A stretch of DNA of 64,000 nucleotides from positions 973,501-1,037,500 of the forward strand of contig NZ_CP039904.1 of the NCBI RefSeq assembly GCF_005221385.1, given 5' to 3'. This document shows, piece by piece, positions 7,943 to 17,680 of this stretch. Every line of letters starts with the position of its first letter. The stretch's first letter is position 1. The notes under the pieces are model-generated. The model was not told the origin of the DNA. It saw nothing but the letters and a program-made list of their open reading frames with translations, and ran no database searches. The stretch is from Agrobacterium tumefaciens. GTDB taxonomy: Bacteria > Pseudomonadota > Alphaproteobacteria > Rhizobiales > Rhizobiaceae. Made by a program: the position numbers and the translations under genes.

Positions 7943-7964
7943 ACTATCCTGACATGCAACAGGA

Positions 7965-7990
7965 ACGGCCCCTTTACGGGGCCGTTTTTG
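7965..7990 (+). terminator. Rho-independent terminator of hspL
   Basis: Stem ACGGCCCC / GGGGCCGT with a 5-nt loop, then TTTTT, beginning 23 bp after the hspL stop codon. Confidence 0.85.
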
Positions 7991-8008
7991 TTTGCAGAAA
8001 TTTTCGTG

Positions 8009-9028
8009 TCAGCGGGTGGGCGCCGCCACGCCTTCTGCGGCAGCCGTTTCTGTAATCGCTGCCTTTTCCTGGGCCTTGCGGGCGTAACGCTGGGCCAGTA
8101 CGGCGCAGACCATCAGCTGAATCTGATGGAAAAGCATGATTGGCAGAACGATTGCACCAATGCTCTGGCCGGCAAAGATCGCACCCGCCATGGGCACGCC
8201 ACTGGCAAGGCTCTTCTTGGACCCGCAGAAGGTGATGGTGATTTCATCCGCCTTGTTGAAACCAAGCGCCCGGCTGCCGAACATCGTCACGCAGAGGACA
8301 AGCGCCAGAAGCAGAATGTTGATGACGATGACCACCCCGATGTCCCTGAGCGAAAACGTGTGCCATATGCCCTCGATGACCGCATCGGAGAAGGCGAGAT
8401 AGACAACCATCAGAATGGAGCCGCGATCGACGGGAGACAGCAGTTTCTTGCGCGCCCGGATCCAGTCGCCAATCCACGGCTGCAACACCTGACCGACGAT
8501 GAAAGGCAACAACAGCTGCAGGAAGATTTGCAGGAACGCGTCCAGCGAAAACCCGTTGCCATGGCCGCCGACCGTAAACAGCAGCCCAACCAGCAATGGC
8601 GTCAGGAACATGCCGAAAATATTTGATGCCGAAGCCGAACAGATCGCCGCCGGTACATTTCCGCCCGCCATCGAGGTGAAAGCGATGGAAGACTGCACGG
8701 TGGATGGCAGGACACAGAGAAACAACACGCCCATATAAAGCGGTGCCGGCAGAATGCTTTCTGGAATGAAACCGATCGCCACGCCCAGCAACGGGAAAAG
8801 GCCGAAAGTGACGAGCAGGATCGCCAAGTGCAGACGCCAGTGCAGGATGCCGGCAATCACCACATCCCGCGACAGCCGCGCACCATGCAGGAAGAACAGA
8901 AGCGCAATCGCCAGCTTCGTCGCCAGCCCGAAATATTCCGCCGGCTCACCGCTGATGGGCAGAAAGGAAGCCAAAATCACGGTGGCAACCAGCATCATGG
9001 TGAAGCGGTCAGGCAGGAAGCGGGTCAT
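8009..9028 (-). CDS. Bile acid:sodium symporter-family transporter (SBF-like, YfeH type)
   Basis: A 339-aa integral membrane protein with about ten hydrophobic spans. It belongs to the SBF_like/YfeH branch (PF13593). Family landmarks are FFLHGARLSRDVV near residue 47, VLPSTVQSSIAFTSMAGGN in the first discontinuous helix and FCGSKKSLASGVPMA in the second; the latter two line the ion and substrate site. The substrate is unknown and is probably a small organic acid or anion. The gene is divergent from a LysR regulator 99 bp away, which is its likely controller. The C-terminal 25 residues are Ala/Glu-rich and cytoplasmic. Confidence 0.88.
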   Translation of the reverse strand: MTRFLPDRFTMMLVATVILASFLPISGEPAEYFGLATKLAIALLFFLHGARLSRDVVIAGILHWRLHLAILLVTFGLFPLLGVAIGFIPESILPAPLYMGVLFLCVLPSTVQSSIAFTSMAGGNVPAAICSASASNIFGMFLTPLLVGLLFTVGGHGNGFSLDAFLQIFLQLLLPFIVGQVLQPWIGDWIRARKKLLSPVDRGSILMVVYLAFSDAVIEGIWHTFSLRDIGVVIVINILLLALVLCVTMFGSRALGFNKADEITITFCGSKKSLASGVPMAGAIFAGQSIGAIVLPIMLFHQIQLMVCAVLAQRYARKAQEKAAITETAAAEGVAAPTR

Positions 9029-9127
9029 GGGAAAATCTTTCCGGCATCGGTTTTGCTTGAAATGTCAGCCACTATCGCTAATCATGAATTCGAATGCAAA
9101 GACTAACAGTTATCGTGATTTGAGATA

Positions 9128-9988
9128 ATGCTGAACCTTCAACATCTTGCCAGCTTCGTCATGCTTCAGCAAACCGGCAGCTTCACGCTGGCCGCCGAGC
9201 GACTGGGCGTTGGCCAATCCACCGTCAGCCAGCATATTCAACGGCTGGAGGCCTCACTTGGTCGTCGGCTGATTGCACGCAGCACCCATCAGGTAAAACT
9301 GACCGGTGAGGGCGAAGCGCTGCTTGGTTATGCCCGTAATATGCTTGACATCGACAGCAAGGTATCCTCGCTCTTCAGCGAAAGCCGCCTGCGCGGACGG
9401 CTCAGACTCGGCGTATCCGAAGATTTCGTCGCCAGTCGGCTGACGGCTATTCTGGAAGAATTCATCCGTCTTTATCCTCTGGTGGATTTGGAACTGACGG
9501 TTTCGCTGAGTGGCGTGCTCTACCAGATGCAAGACAATGGCGAACTGGATGTGGTGCTGGCGAAACGCCGTCTTGGCGACAAGCTTGGACACTTCCTCTA
9601 TCGCGAACCGCTGGTGTGGCTGGCGCGCGACCCGGAGCGGATGCTGAACCAGCCGGACGCCCTGCCGCTGATCGCCTTTCCACCGCCGAGCATTACCAGA
9701 AAGGCGGCGCAGGAAGCGTTGGACCGTGCCGGTCTCGCCTGGCGCATCGTCTGCACCTGCGGCAGCCTTAGTGGACTGACTGCTGCTGCAAGAGCGGGCA
9801 TGGGCATTCTGGTGCAACCGCGCAGCATGGCGCCCGCCGGTCTCAAGGAGATTGCGGCGGATGTGCTGCCGGCGCTCGAAGACGTGGAATTCGTGCTACA
9901 GCCGAGCAAGGGCGCGGATGCGAAGCTGGTGCGCGCCCTTTCCGATCTGGTTTCCAGCAAGAGCATCGCACCCGGCAGCTTCGTATAG
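9128..9988 (+). CDS. LysR-family transcriptional regulator
   Basis: A 286-aa regulator. The winged helix-turn-helix is at residues 5-62 (LASFVMLQQTGSFTLAAERLG, read as LASFVMLQQTGS and FTLAAERLG, then VGQSTVSQHIQRLEASLGRRL). An effector domain follows from RGRLRLGVSEDFV (about residue 88). It faces the SBF transporter across a 99-bp shared promoter region, the classic arrangement for a LysR protein that controls its neighbour and itself. The effector is unknown. The stop is followed by a 44-bp palindromic repeat. Confidence 0.88.
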   Translation: MLNLQHLASFVMLQQTGSFTLAAERLGVGQSTVSQHIQRLEASLGRRLIARSTHQVKLTGEGEALLGYARNMLDIDSKVSSLFSESRLRGRLRLGVSEDFVASRLTAILEEFIRLYPLVDLELTVSLSGVLYQMQDNGELDVVLAKRRLGDKLGHFLYREPLVWLARDPERMLNQPDALPLIAFPPPSITRKAAQEALDRAGLAWRIVCTCGSLSGLTAAARAGMGILVQPRSMAPAGLKEIAADVLPALEDVEFVLQPSKGADAKLVRALSDLVSSKSIAPGSFV

Positions 9989-9998
9989 CTTGCCTGGC

Positions 9999-10042
9999 GC
10001 ATTTCCGGATGCAAAACCGCTATGCACTTTTACTGGAAATGC
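9999..10042. repeat. 44-bp palindromic intergenic repeat, copy 1
   Basis: Ends GCATTTCC and GGAAATGC are inverted, with the interior resembling copy 2 at 28150-28193 (shared AAAACCG and CACTTTT blocks). It lies between the LysR gene and glpK, which converge, and may act as a bidirectional terminator. The family is a common rhizobial/Brucella-type palindrome. Confidence 0.7.
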
Positions 10043-10043
10043 T

Positions 10044-11543
10044 TTAGTTTTCCCGCCTCGACAGGCAACGGCCGACACTGTCGCGCCAGCCGGCAATGGC
10101 ATTTTTTCGCTCCGCCTCGTCCATGTTAGGAGCGAAACGACGGTCGCGTTTCCAATGAGCTGCAAAGGCTTCACGATCCGGCCAGATACCGGCACGCGAT
10201 GCTGCGAGCCATGCCGCACCCAGAATAGTCGTTTCCAGAAAGACCGGCCGGTCCACCGGTGCGGCAAGAACATCGGCCAGCCGCTGCATCGTCCAATCGG
10301 ATGCGACCATACCGCCATCGACCCTCAGCACCGTCTTGCCATTGTCACCCGCCCAGTCCTTGCGCATGGCGTCCAGCAGATCGAAGGTCTGATAGGCAAC
10401 GCTTTCCAGCGCCGCGCGCGCGAATTCCGCAGGTCCGGTGCCACGCGTCAGGCCGAAAATCGCGCCCCGCGCCTCCGCATCCCAATAGGGGGCACCGAGG
10501 CCGGTGAAAGCCGGCACCAGATAGACCCGCTGCTTGGGATCGGCCTTTTCGGCAAGCGCGCTAACTTCCGAGGCGACCGAAATGAAGCCCAGCTCGTCAC
10601 GCAGCCATTGCACCGCCGCACCCGCAATGAAGATCGAGCCTTCAAGCGCATAGGTCGTCACACCGTCGAGACGATAGGCAATTGTCGTCAGCAGCCGATT
10701 TGTCGAAGTCACCCGGTCGGTGCCGGTGTTAAGAAGCGCAAAACAGCCGGTGCCGTAAGTCGATTTCATCATCCCCGGTTCGAAGCAGGCATTGCCGATC
10801 ACAGCCGCCTGCTGATCGCCCGCCACACCGAGGATCGGGATTTCCGCACCCAGAAGCGACTTGTCGGTCACGCCGAAATCGGCGGCGCAATCCAGCACCT
10901 CCGGCAACATGGCGCGGGGAATATCGAGGATCGACAGCAATTCGTCATCCCAGGCATTGTCTTCAATATTATAGATCAGTGTTCGCGAGGCATTGGTCGC
11001 GTCGGTCACATGGCGGCGACCGCCGGTAAGGCGATAGATCAGGAAACTATCGACCGTGCCGAAGCAGATGTCTCCCTTCACGGCTTTTTCGCGAAGGCCG
11101 CTCACGCTATCCAGAAGCCATTTCAGCTTCGTGCCGGAAAAGTATGGGTCGAGCAGCAGGCCGGTCTTTTTCGAAAAGAGCGGCTCCAGTCCCCTCCGCT
11201 TCAGATCCTCGCAGACCGGCGTGGCGCGGCGATCCTGCCAGACCACGGCCCGGTGCACGGCCTCACCCGTGTTGCGGTCCCAAAGCACGGTCGTTTCCCG
11301 CTGGTTGGTGATGCCGATCGCCTCGATATCGGAAGCGGCGATACCGGCATCGGCAAGCGCCAGCCGAATGGTTTCGAGCACGCTTTTCCAGATATCCTCG
11401 GCATCATGTTCCACCCAGCCCGAGGCCGGGAAATGTTGCGGAAATTCTCGCTGTCCGACACCGATCACCCGCATGTCGCGATCAAAGACCATCGACCGTG
11501 TCGATGTCGTTCCCTGATCGATCGCCAGAATATAACCGCCCAT
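10044..11543 (-). CDS. glpK: Glycerol kinase
   Basis: A 499-aa FGGY-family kinase that phosphorylates glycerol to glycerol-3-phosphate with ATP, trapping it in the cytoplasm. The N-terminus [18 protein letters not shown] is the phosphate-binding start of FGGY kinases. [30 protein letters not shown] and the C-terminal [18 protein letters not shown] are glycerol-kinase landmarks. Length equals E. coli GlpK (about 500 aa). The frame opens at 11567, but the Met at 11543 follows GGGAGTG and begins [10 protein letters not shown]. It is the last gene of the glp operon, 69 bp after glpV. Confidence 0.95.
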   Translation of the reverse strand: MGGYILAIDQGTTSTRSMVFDRDMRVIGVGQREFPQHFPASGWVEHDAEDIWKSVLETIRLALADAGIAASDIEAIGITNQRETTVLWDRNTGEAVHRAVVWQDRRATPVCEDLKRRGLEPLFSKKTGLLLDPYFSGTKLKWLLDSVSGLREKAVKGDICFGTVDSFLIYRLTGGRRHVTDATNASRTLIYNIEDNAWDDELLSILDIPRAMLPEVLDCAADFGVTDKSLLGAEIPILGVAGDQQAAVIGNACFEPGMMKSTYGTGCFALLNTGTDRVTSTNRLLTTIAYRLDGVTTYALEGSIFIAGAAVQWLRDELGFISVASEVSALAEKADPKQRVYLVPAFTGLGAPYWDAEARGAIFGLTRGTGPAEFARAALESVAYQTFDLLDAMRKDWAGDNGKTVLRVDGGMVASDWTMQRLADVLAAPVDRPVFLETTILGAAWLAASRAGIWPDREAFAAHWKRDRRFAPNMDEAERKNAIAGWRDSVGRCLSRREN

Positions 11544-11612
11544 TATGTCACTCCCTTTCAGACGCAATGACGGGGCGGCAAAGCCGCCCCGGTTTAAGAT
11601 TTCATGCAGAAA

Positions 11613-13334
11613 TTACTTCTGCCAGCTTTTGACCAGTTCGTCGTAATTGACGGTGACCGGCTTTTCCTTTTCGTTGGCAATCTTCAGCTGCGGCGCCAGA
11701 TTGCCCTTCGAAACGGCGTCCTTGTTCCAGTAGTCGATATCGTGCTCTTCCGCCAGTTTCGGGCCGATATCACCCTGCACACCGGCGCGCTCGATACGGG
11801 CCATGACCTTTTCCTGCTCGGCGCAGAGAGAGTCCATTGCCGCCTGAGCGGTCTTAGCACCCGACGACGCATCGCCGATTGCCTGCCACCACAGCTGCGC
11901 CAGCTTCGGATAGTCAGGAACATTGGTGCCGGTCGGCGACCATTGCACGCGGGCCGGCGAGCGATAGAACTCGATAAGGCCCCCGAGCTTGGAGGCCCGG
12001 TCCGTGAAGCTCTGGTGATGGATCGTGCTGTCACGAATGAAGGTGAGACCCACATGGCTCTTCTTCACATCCACCGTCTTGGAGGTCACGAACTGCGCAT
12101 AAAGCCAAGCGGCCTTGGCGCGGTCGTCGGGGGTGGATTTCATCAATGTCCACGAACCCACATCCTGATAACCGAGCTTCATGCCGTCCTTCCAGTAGAC
12201 GCCATGCGGCGAGGGTGCGACGCGCCATTTCGGCGAACCGTCCTCGTTGACGACGGGCAGGCCGGGCTTGGCCATATCGGCGGTGAAGGCCGTGTACCAG
12301 AAGATCTGCTGGGCAATGTTGCCCTGCGCCGGCACCGGACCGGATTCGGAGAAGGTCATACCCTGGGCTTCCGGTGGCGCATATTTCTTCAGCCATTCGA
12401 GATATTTCTCGATGGAATAGACCGAAGCCGGACCGTTGGTATCACCACCGCGCGCCACGCAGGAACCGACCGGCTGCGACTTGTCGTTGACCTTGATGCC
12501 CCATTCATCGACCGGCAGGCCGTTCGGCAGGCCCTTATCGCCGTTGCCGGCCATGGAAAGCCAGGCATCGGTGAAGCGCCAGCCGAGTGACGGGTCCTTC
12601 TTGCCGTAGTCCATATGGCCGAAGACCTTCTTGCCGCCGACATCGCGACCGGTGAAGAATTCGGCGATATCCTCATAGGCCGACCAGTTGACCGGAACGC
12701 CGAGGTCGTAACCGTATTTGGCCTTGAAATCGGCCTTGTTCTTGTCGTCGTTGAACCAGTCGTAACGGAACCAGTAGAGGTTCGCGAACTGCTGGTCGGG
12801 AAGCTGGTAGAGCTTCTTGTCCGGTGCCGTTGTAAAGGCGCTGCCGATAAAGTCCTTGAGATCAAGGCCGGGATTGGTGACGTCCTTGCCCTCATTGGCC
12901 ATGAAGTCGGTCAGGTTGCGCACCTGCTGGTAGCGCCAATGCGTACCGATAAGGTCGCTGTCATTGACCCAGCCATCATAAAGGTTCTGGCCAGTCTGCA
13001 TCTGGGTCTGGATTTTTTCGACGACGTCACCTTCCTGGATGATGTCATGCGTGACCTTGATGCCGGTGATGGCGGTAAAGGCCGGTGCCAGAACCTTGGA
13101 TTCATATTCATGCGTGGTCAGGGATTCGGAAACGACCTTGATGTCCATGCCTGCGAAAGGTTTCGCGGCATCGATAAACCATTGCAGTTCCTTTTCCTGA
13201 TCGCCACGGGAAAGCGACGACATATCGCCGATTTCCTTGTCCAGAAACTGCTTTGCTTCCTCCATTCCGGCGAAAGCGGAACCCGTCATTGCCAGCAGCA
13301 TGGCTGCTGTCGTCGTCATCAGATGCCGTCGCAT
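11613..13334 (-). CDS. glpV: Glycerol ABC transporter substrate-binding protein
   Basis: A 573-aa periplasmic binding protein, long for the class but normal for the rhizobial glycerol transporter. A signal peptide runs to AGSAFA-like residues near 22 (MTTTAAMLLAMTGSAFAG). The mature protein has the type 1 extracellular-binding-protein features KVLAPAFTAITGIKVTHD and DGWVNDSDLIGTHWRY. In Rhizobium leguminosarum the GlpSTPQUV system imports glycerol, and gene order here is the same. A good GGGAGGA ribosome site precedes the start. It lies between glpU and glpK. Confidence 0.9.
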   Translation of the reverse strand: MRRHLMTTTAAMLLAMTGSAFAGMEEAKQFLDKEIGDMSSLSRGDQEKELQWFIDAAKPFAGMDIKVVSESLTTHEYESKVLAPAFTAITGIKVTHDIIQEGDVVEKIQTQMQTGQNLYDGWVNDSDLIGTHWRYQQVRNLTDFMANEGKDVTNPGLDLKDFIGSAFTTAPDKKLYQLPDQQFANLYWFRYDWFNDDKNKADFKAKYGYDLGVPVNWSAYEDIAEFFTGRDVGGKKVFGHMDYGKKDPSLGWRFTDAWLSMAGNGDKGLPNGLPVDEWGIKVNDKSQPVGSCVARGGDTNGPASVYSIEKYLEWLKKYAPPEAQGMTFSESGPVPAQGNIAQQIFWYTAFTADMAKPGLPVVNEDGSPKWRVAPSPHGVYWKDGMKLGYQDVGSWTLMKSTPDDRAKAAWLYAQFVTSKTVDVKKSHVGLTFIRDSTIHHQSFTDRASKLGGLIEFYRSPARVQWSPTGTNVPDYPKLAQLWWQAIGDASSGAKTAQAAMDSLCAEQEKVMARIERAGVQGDIGPKLAEEHDIDYWNKDAVSKGNLAPQLKIANEKEKPVTVNYDELVKSWQK

Positions 13335-13409
13335 ATCAGTCCTCCCAGGGGTTGCGATTGCATGAAGTCCTCCAGTGCGGTTTTCCTCCGCCGCACCGTT
13401 CTTTCTGCT

Positions 13410-13709
13410 CTAGACGAAACGGAAAACGCCGATGGCGTAGACCACGGACAGAGCGAGAGCCCACCACAGGTTCGGGCCGACCAGCCCGAGCCATGCGAGA
13501 TGAATGAAGGCGCTGCCAAGCAGCGAGATGAACAGCCGGTCGCCGCGCGTCGTCTCAAAGCGCAAGAGGCCGAAGCGGGGATTGCCGCCGGGCGAAAAAT
13601 ATTCCCAGAACCACATGCCGACCAGCAGCACGGCGATGGCGCAGAAAAACGCGGCCGTCGCCCAGGTCCATGCCATCCATGAAAAATCGGGTATCTTCAT
13701 CATGGTCAA
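13410..13709 (-). CDS. glpU: Small membrane protein of the glycerol transporter operon (DUF2160)
   Basis: A 99-aa protein with three hydrophobic segments (about residues 12-34, 58-75 and 80-97) and a polar loop FSPGGNPRFGLLRFETTRGD between the first two. DUF2160 proteins are found almost only inside rhizobial-type glycerol ABC operons, where the gene is called glpU. Its exact role is unknown; an accessory membrane subunit is plausible. Its start overlaps the glpQ stop by 4 bp (ATGA), which implies translational coupling. Confidence 0.85.
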   Translation of the reverse strand: MTMMKIPDFSWMAWTWATAAFFCAIAVLLVGMWFWEYFSPGGNPRFGLLRFETTRGDRLFISLLGSAFIHLAWLGLVGPNLWWALALSVVYAIGVFRFV

Positions 13710-14617
13710 ACCCTCCCCAGCGCAAAGCCCTTGGCGATGTAATTGCGCACGAACCAGATCACCAGCGCGCCCGGAATGAGCGTCAGCACACCGGCAGCGG
13801 CCAGCAGGCCCCAGTCCATGCCGGCGGCCGAAACAGTGCGCGTCATCGTCGCGGCAATCGGCTTGGCGTCCGTGGTCGTCAGCGTGCGGGCGATCAGAAG
13901 TTCAACCCACGAGAACATGAAGCTGAAGAAGCAGGCGACACCGATGCCGGACGCGATGAGCGGCATGAAAATCTTCACGAAGAATTTCGGGAAGGAGTAG
14001 CCGTCAATATAGGCGGTTTCGTCGATCTCCTTCGGCACGCCGGACATGAAGCCTTCGAGGATCCACACCGCCAGCGGCACGTTGAACAGGCAATGCGCCA
14101 GCGCCACAGCGATATGCGTGTCGATCAGCCCGAATGCCGAATAAAGCTGGAAGAAGGGCAACGCGAAGACGGCGGGCGGCGCCATGCGGTTGGTCAACAG
14201 CCAGAAGAACAGGTGCTTGTCGCCCAGAAACCGATACCGCGAGAAGGCATAGGCCGCCGGAAGTGCTGCCGCAACCGAGATCACCATGTTCATGACGACG
14301 TAGATGATCGAGTTGATATAACCCGAATACCAGGAGGAATCCGTGAAGATCGTCCGGTAGTTCTGCAGCGTTGGCTGGTGCGGATAAAGCGTCATGGACG
14401 ACACAATTTCCGCATTCGTCTTGAAGCTCATATTGACGAGCCAATAGATCGGCACGAGCAGAAGAATGATGTAGATGGTCGGAACCAGCCAGGAAAAACG
14501 CGATGGCCCATGGCGGCGGCGCGACCGTGCGGCAAGGCCGGACAATCCCGCCGAGGCGGCTTTGAAAGGCGAATTTCCCATCCGTTCCACGCTTGTGGTG
14601 ACATCAGAGGCGCTCAT
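13706..14617 (-). CDS. glpQ: Glycerol ABC transporter permease 2
   Basis: A 303-aa inner-membrane permease of the MalG type. A cytoplasmic N-terminus of about 40 residues is followed by six predicted spans. The EAA loop that contacts the ATPases is at about residues 200-215 (EIDETAYIDGYSFPKFFVKI, read as EIDETAYIDG and YSFPKFF). It pairs with GlpP. The start is 3 bp after the glpP stop, and the stop overlaps glpU. The name follows the rhizobial glycerol system and must not be confused with the E. coli glpQ phosphodiesterase. Confidence 0.9.
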   Translation of the reverse strand: MSASDVTTSVERMGNSPFKAASAGLSGLAARSRRRHGPSRFSWLVPTIYIILLLVPIYWLVNMSFKTNAEIVSSMTLYPHQPTLQNYRTIFTDSSWYSGYINSIIYVVMNMVISVAAALPAAYAFSRYRFLGDKHLFFWLLTNRMAPPAVFALPFFQLYSAFGLIDTHIAVALAHCLFNVPLAVWILEGFMSGVPKEIDETAYIDGYSFPKFFVKIFMPLIASGIGVACFFSFMFSWVELLIARTLTTTDAKPIAATMTRTVSAAGMDWGLLAAAGVLTLIPGALVIWFVRNYIAKGFALGRV

Positions 14618-14620
14618 GTC

Positions 14621-15487
<867 letters not shown>

Positions 15488-15489
15488 GC

Positions 15490-16560
15490 TCAGGCCCCCA
15501 TCTTCACACGCCAGGAATCGGCGAAGACGCCGATGGCGGCCGGGTCGAAGCGAACACCCGCTTCCGCCGGAATTTCCTCGTCTTCTGCAACAACGATCGC
15601 CAGCTTCTGGCCGGCAAACCGGGCGCGCACGATCTTTTGCCGGCCGATATCCTCGACCTTGTCGACCGTAATGGGCATGCCGCCCCGTTCCAGCCGGATG
15701 AATTCCGGGCGAACGCCGATCTCGATACGCTGGGCTCCATCGACCCTTGGCACTCCGGCAAGTGGCACACCAAGGCCGCCGACCATCGCGGTCGCGCCAT
15801 CTATCTTGGCGGGCAACACATTCATGCCGGGCGAGCCGATGAAGTAACCGACGAATGTATGTCCCGGCCGCTCGAAAAGCTCGGCTGGCGTGCCGATCTG
15901 CACGATCTGCCCATCATACATCACCACCACCTTGTCGGCGAAGGTCAGCGCTTCGGTCTGGTCGTGGGTAACATAGACCATGGTAAAACCGGATTGCCGG
16001 TGCAGGCGCTTCAATTGCGACCGCAGCACCCACTTCATATGCGGATCGATCACCGTCAGCGGCTCGTCGAACAGGATCGCATTGACGTCGGAACGCACGA
16101 GGCCGCGTGCCAGAGAAATTTTCTGCTTCTGGTCTGCCGTCAGCCCCCGCGCATGGCGCTTGGCCATGCCGGAAAGATCGGTCATCTCAAGGATGTCCCG
16201 CACCCGACGATCCACCTCGGCCTCCGGCACATGCCGGTTGCGCAGCGGAAAAGCCAGATTGTCGTAGACCGTCATCGTGTCGTAGACGACCGGAAACTGG
16301 AACACCTGGGCGATATTACGGTCTTCGGTGGCAAGATCGGTCACGTCAGTTCCGTCGAAAGCGATACGTCCTTCTGAAGGACGCAACAGGCCGGAAATGA
16401 TGTTGAGCAGCGTGGTCTTGCCGCAGCCGGAAGGGCCAAGCAGCGCATAAGCCCCGCCATCCTCCCATTCGTGATGCACTTCTTTCAGGGCATAATCGCC
16501 GGCGGCCTGCGCCTTGGCATTATAGGCGTGGCGGATATGATCGAGCGTGATGCGTGCCAT
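15490..16560 (-). CDS. glpT: Glycerol ABC transporter ATP-binding protein 2
   Basis: A 356-aa ATPase of the MalK/UgpC group. It has Walker A GPSGCGKTTLL (about residue 38), Q-loop VFQFPVVYDTMTV, Walker B NAILFDEPLTVIDPHMK and the switch His in YVTHDQTEA. The signature region reads LTADQKQKISLARGL instead of LSGGQ, a divergence seen in this transporter family. A TOBE-type regulatory domain occupies the last 120 residues. It forms a heterodimer with GlpS. Not related to E. coli glpT, the glycerol-3-phosphate antiporter. Confidence 0.9.
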   Translation of the reverse strand: MARITLDHIRHAYNAKAQAAGDYALKEVHHEWEDGGAYALLGPSGCGKTTLLNIISGLLRPSEGRIAFDGTDVTDLATEDRNIAQVFQFPVVYDTMTVYDNLAFPLRNRHVPEAEVDRRVRDILEMTDLSGMAKRHARGLTADQKQKISLARGLVRSDVNAILFDEPLTVIDPHMKWVLRSQLKRLHRQSGFTMVYVTHDQTEALTFADKVVVMYDGQIVQIGTPAELFERPGHTFVGYFIGSPGMNVLPAKIDGATAMVGGLGVPLAGVPRVDGAQRIEIGVRPEFIRLERGGMPITVDKVEDIGRQKIVRARFAGQKLAIVVAEDEEIPAEAGVRFDPAAIGVFADSWRVKMGA

Positions 16561-16572
16561 GATCCATCTCCC

Positions 16573-17643
16573 TCAAGCCGCTTTGCCGATGGCGCGGCCA
16601 TTCGCGTCAAAGGCCATCAAATGCCGTGTATCTAGAAACAGCTCGATGTCCCTGTCCGGCTCGATGTCGTGAATGCCATGCGCCAGCATGACCCAGCGCC
16701 GGCCCGAAAATTCCACATGCACGAAGCTTTCCGATCCGGCGATTTCCGAAATCAGCGTCCGCGCGCGGATGGACTGCCGCGCTTCTCCCTTCGCGTACGG
16801 GAAGAGGTGGTGCGGCTGGAAGGCAATGGTGACGGGGCCATCTGGCATGCTGGCAAGATGTGCGGGGACTGCCACGACGGCATGGTCCGCACGGGTGAAA
16901 GCATTACCGGCCTTGATGACCTCAATGGTGTTAAGCGGCGGATCGGCGAAGATTTCCGCGGTCACGATGTCCACCGGATGCCGGTAAACCTCGATCGTAC
17001 GGCTAAACTGCGTCACCCTTCCCTCATTAAGCGTCGCGGTATTGCCACCCAGAAGCAGCGCCTCGGAAGGTTCGGTCGTCGCATAAACGAAGATCGCGCC
17101 GGATTCAGCGAAGATGCGCGGCAGTTCCTCACGCAGTTCCTCGCGCAGCTTGTAATCGAGATTGGCCAGCGGCTCATCAAGCAGCACCAGATTGGCGTTC
17201 TTGACGATGGCGCGGGCAAGCGCCGTGCGCTGCTGCTGGCCACCGGAAAGGTTGAGAGGCGTCCGATCGAGATAGGGCGTCAGCTTCAGAAGCTCGGCGG
17301 CCTTCCTCACTTCCCTGTCGATGGTGGGCTGGTCCTTGCCGGCAACCCTCATGGGTGAAGCGATGTTTTCGTAAACGCTCAGCGCCGGATAATTGATGAA
17401 CTGCTGATAAACCATGGCAACGTTGCGCTTCTGCACCGGCCAGCCCGTCACGTCCTCACCATTGAAGAAGATCGCACCGCCGCTCGGCTTGTCCAGCCCG
17501 GCCATCAGCCGCATCAACGTCGTCTTGCCCGAAAGTGTCGGTCCAAGCAGGACGTTCAGGCTTCCGCGCTGCAACGTCAGATCGGTCGGGTGAATATGAT
17601 ATTCACCGCCGGCCATCTTCGAGACGTTTCGCAATTCAAGCAT
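16573..17643 (-). CDS. glpS: Glycerol ABC transporter ATP-binding protein 1
   Basis: A 356-aa MalK-like ATPase. Walker A is GPTLSGKTTLMRLMAG (about residue 33), the signature is a canonical LSGGQQQRTALARAI, and Walker B is LVLLDEPLANLDYKL. The switch position reads YATTEPSEA instead of the usual YVTHDQ, so the H-loop histidine appears to be missing. GlpT has the reverse (degenerate signature, intact His), suggesting one catalytic and one degenerate composite site in the heterodimer. The C-terminal domain is TOBE-like. It is the first transporter gene after glpD. Confidence 0.9.
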   Translation of the reverse strand: MLELRNVSKMAGGEYHIHPTDLTLQRGSLNVLLGPTLSGKTTLMRLMAGLDKPSGGAIFFNGEDVTGWPVQKRNVAMVYQQFINYPALSVYENIASPMRVAGKDQPTIDREVRKAAELLKLTPYLDRTPLNLSGGQQQRTALARAIVKNANLVLLDEPLANLDYKLREELREELPRIFAESGAIFVYATTEPSEALLLGGNTATLNEGRVTQFSRTIEVYRHPVDIVTAEIFADPPLNTIEVIKAGNAFTRADHAVVAVPAHLASMPDGPVTIAFQPHHLFPYAKGEARQSIRARTLISEIAGSESFVHVEFSGRRWVMLAHGIHDIEPDRDIELFLDTRHLMAFDANGRAIGKAA

Positions 17644-17680
17644 GGTGATCCAAAGCCTCCTCCGCTTTTCGATCGGATCG

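Noticed and set aside
9029..9127. A LysR binding motif between the SBF transporter and LysR genes
   Set aside because: Several loosely palindromic ATCG/GATT stretches occur, but none is a clear T-N11-A site that stands out from the others.
9852..11570. A 572-codon open frame on the plus strand
   Set aside because: Runs antisense through glpK and overlaps the end of the LysR gene; the product has no domain and includes a transcribed palindromic repeat.
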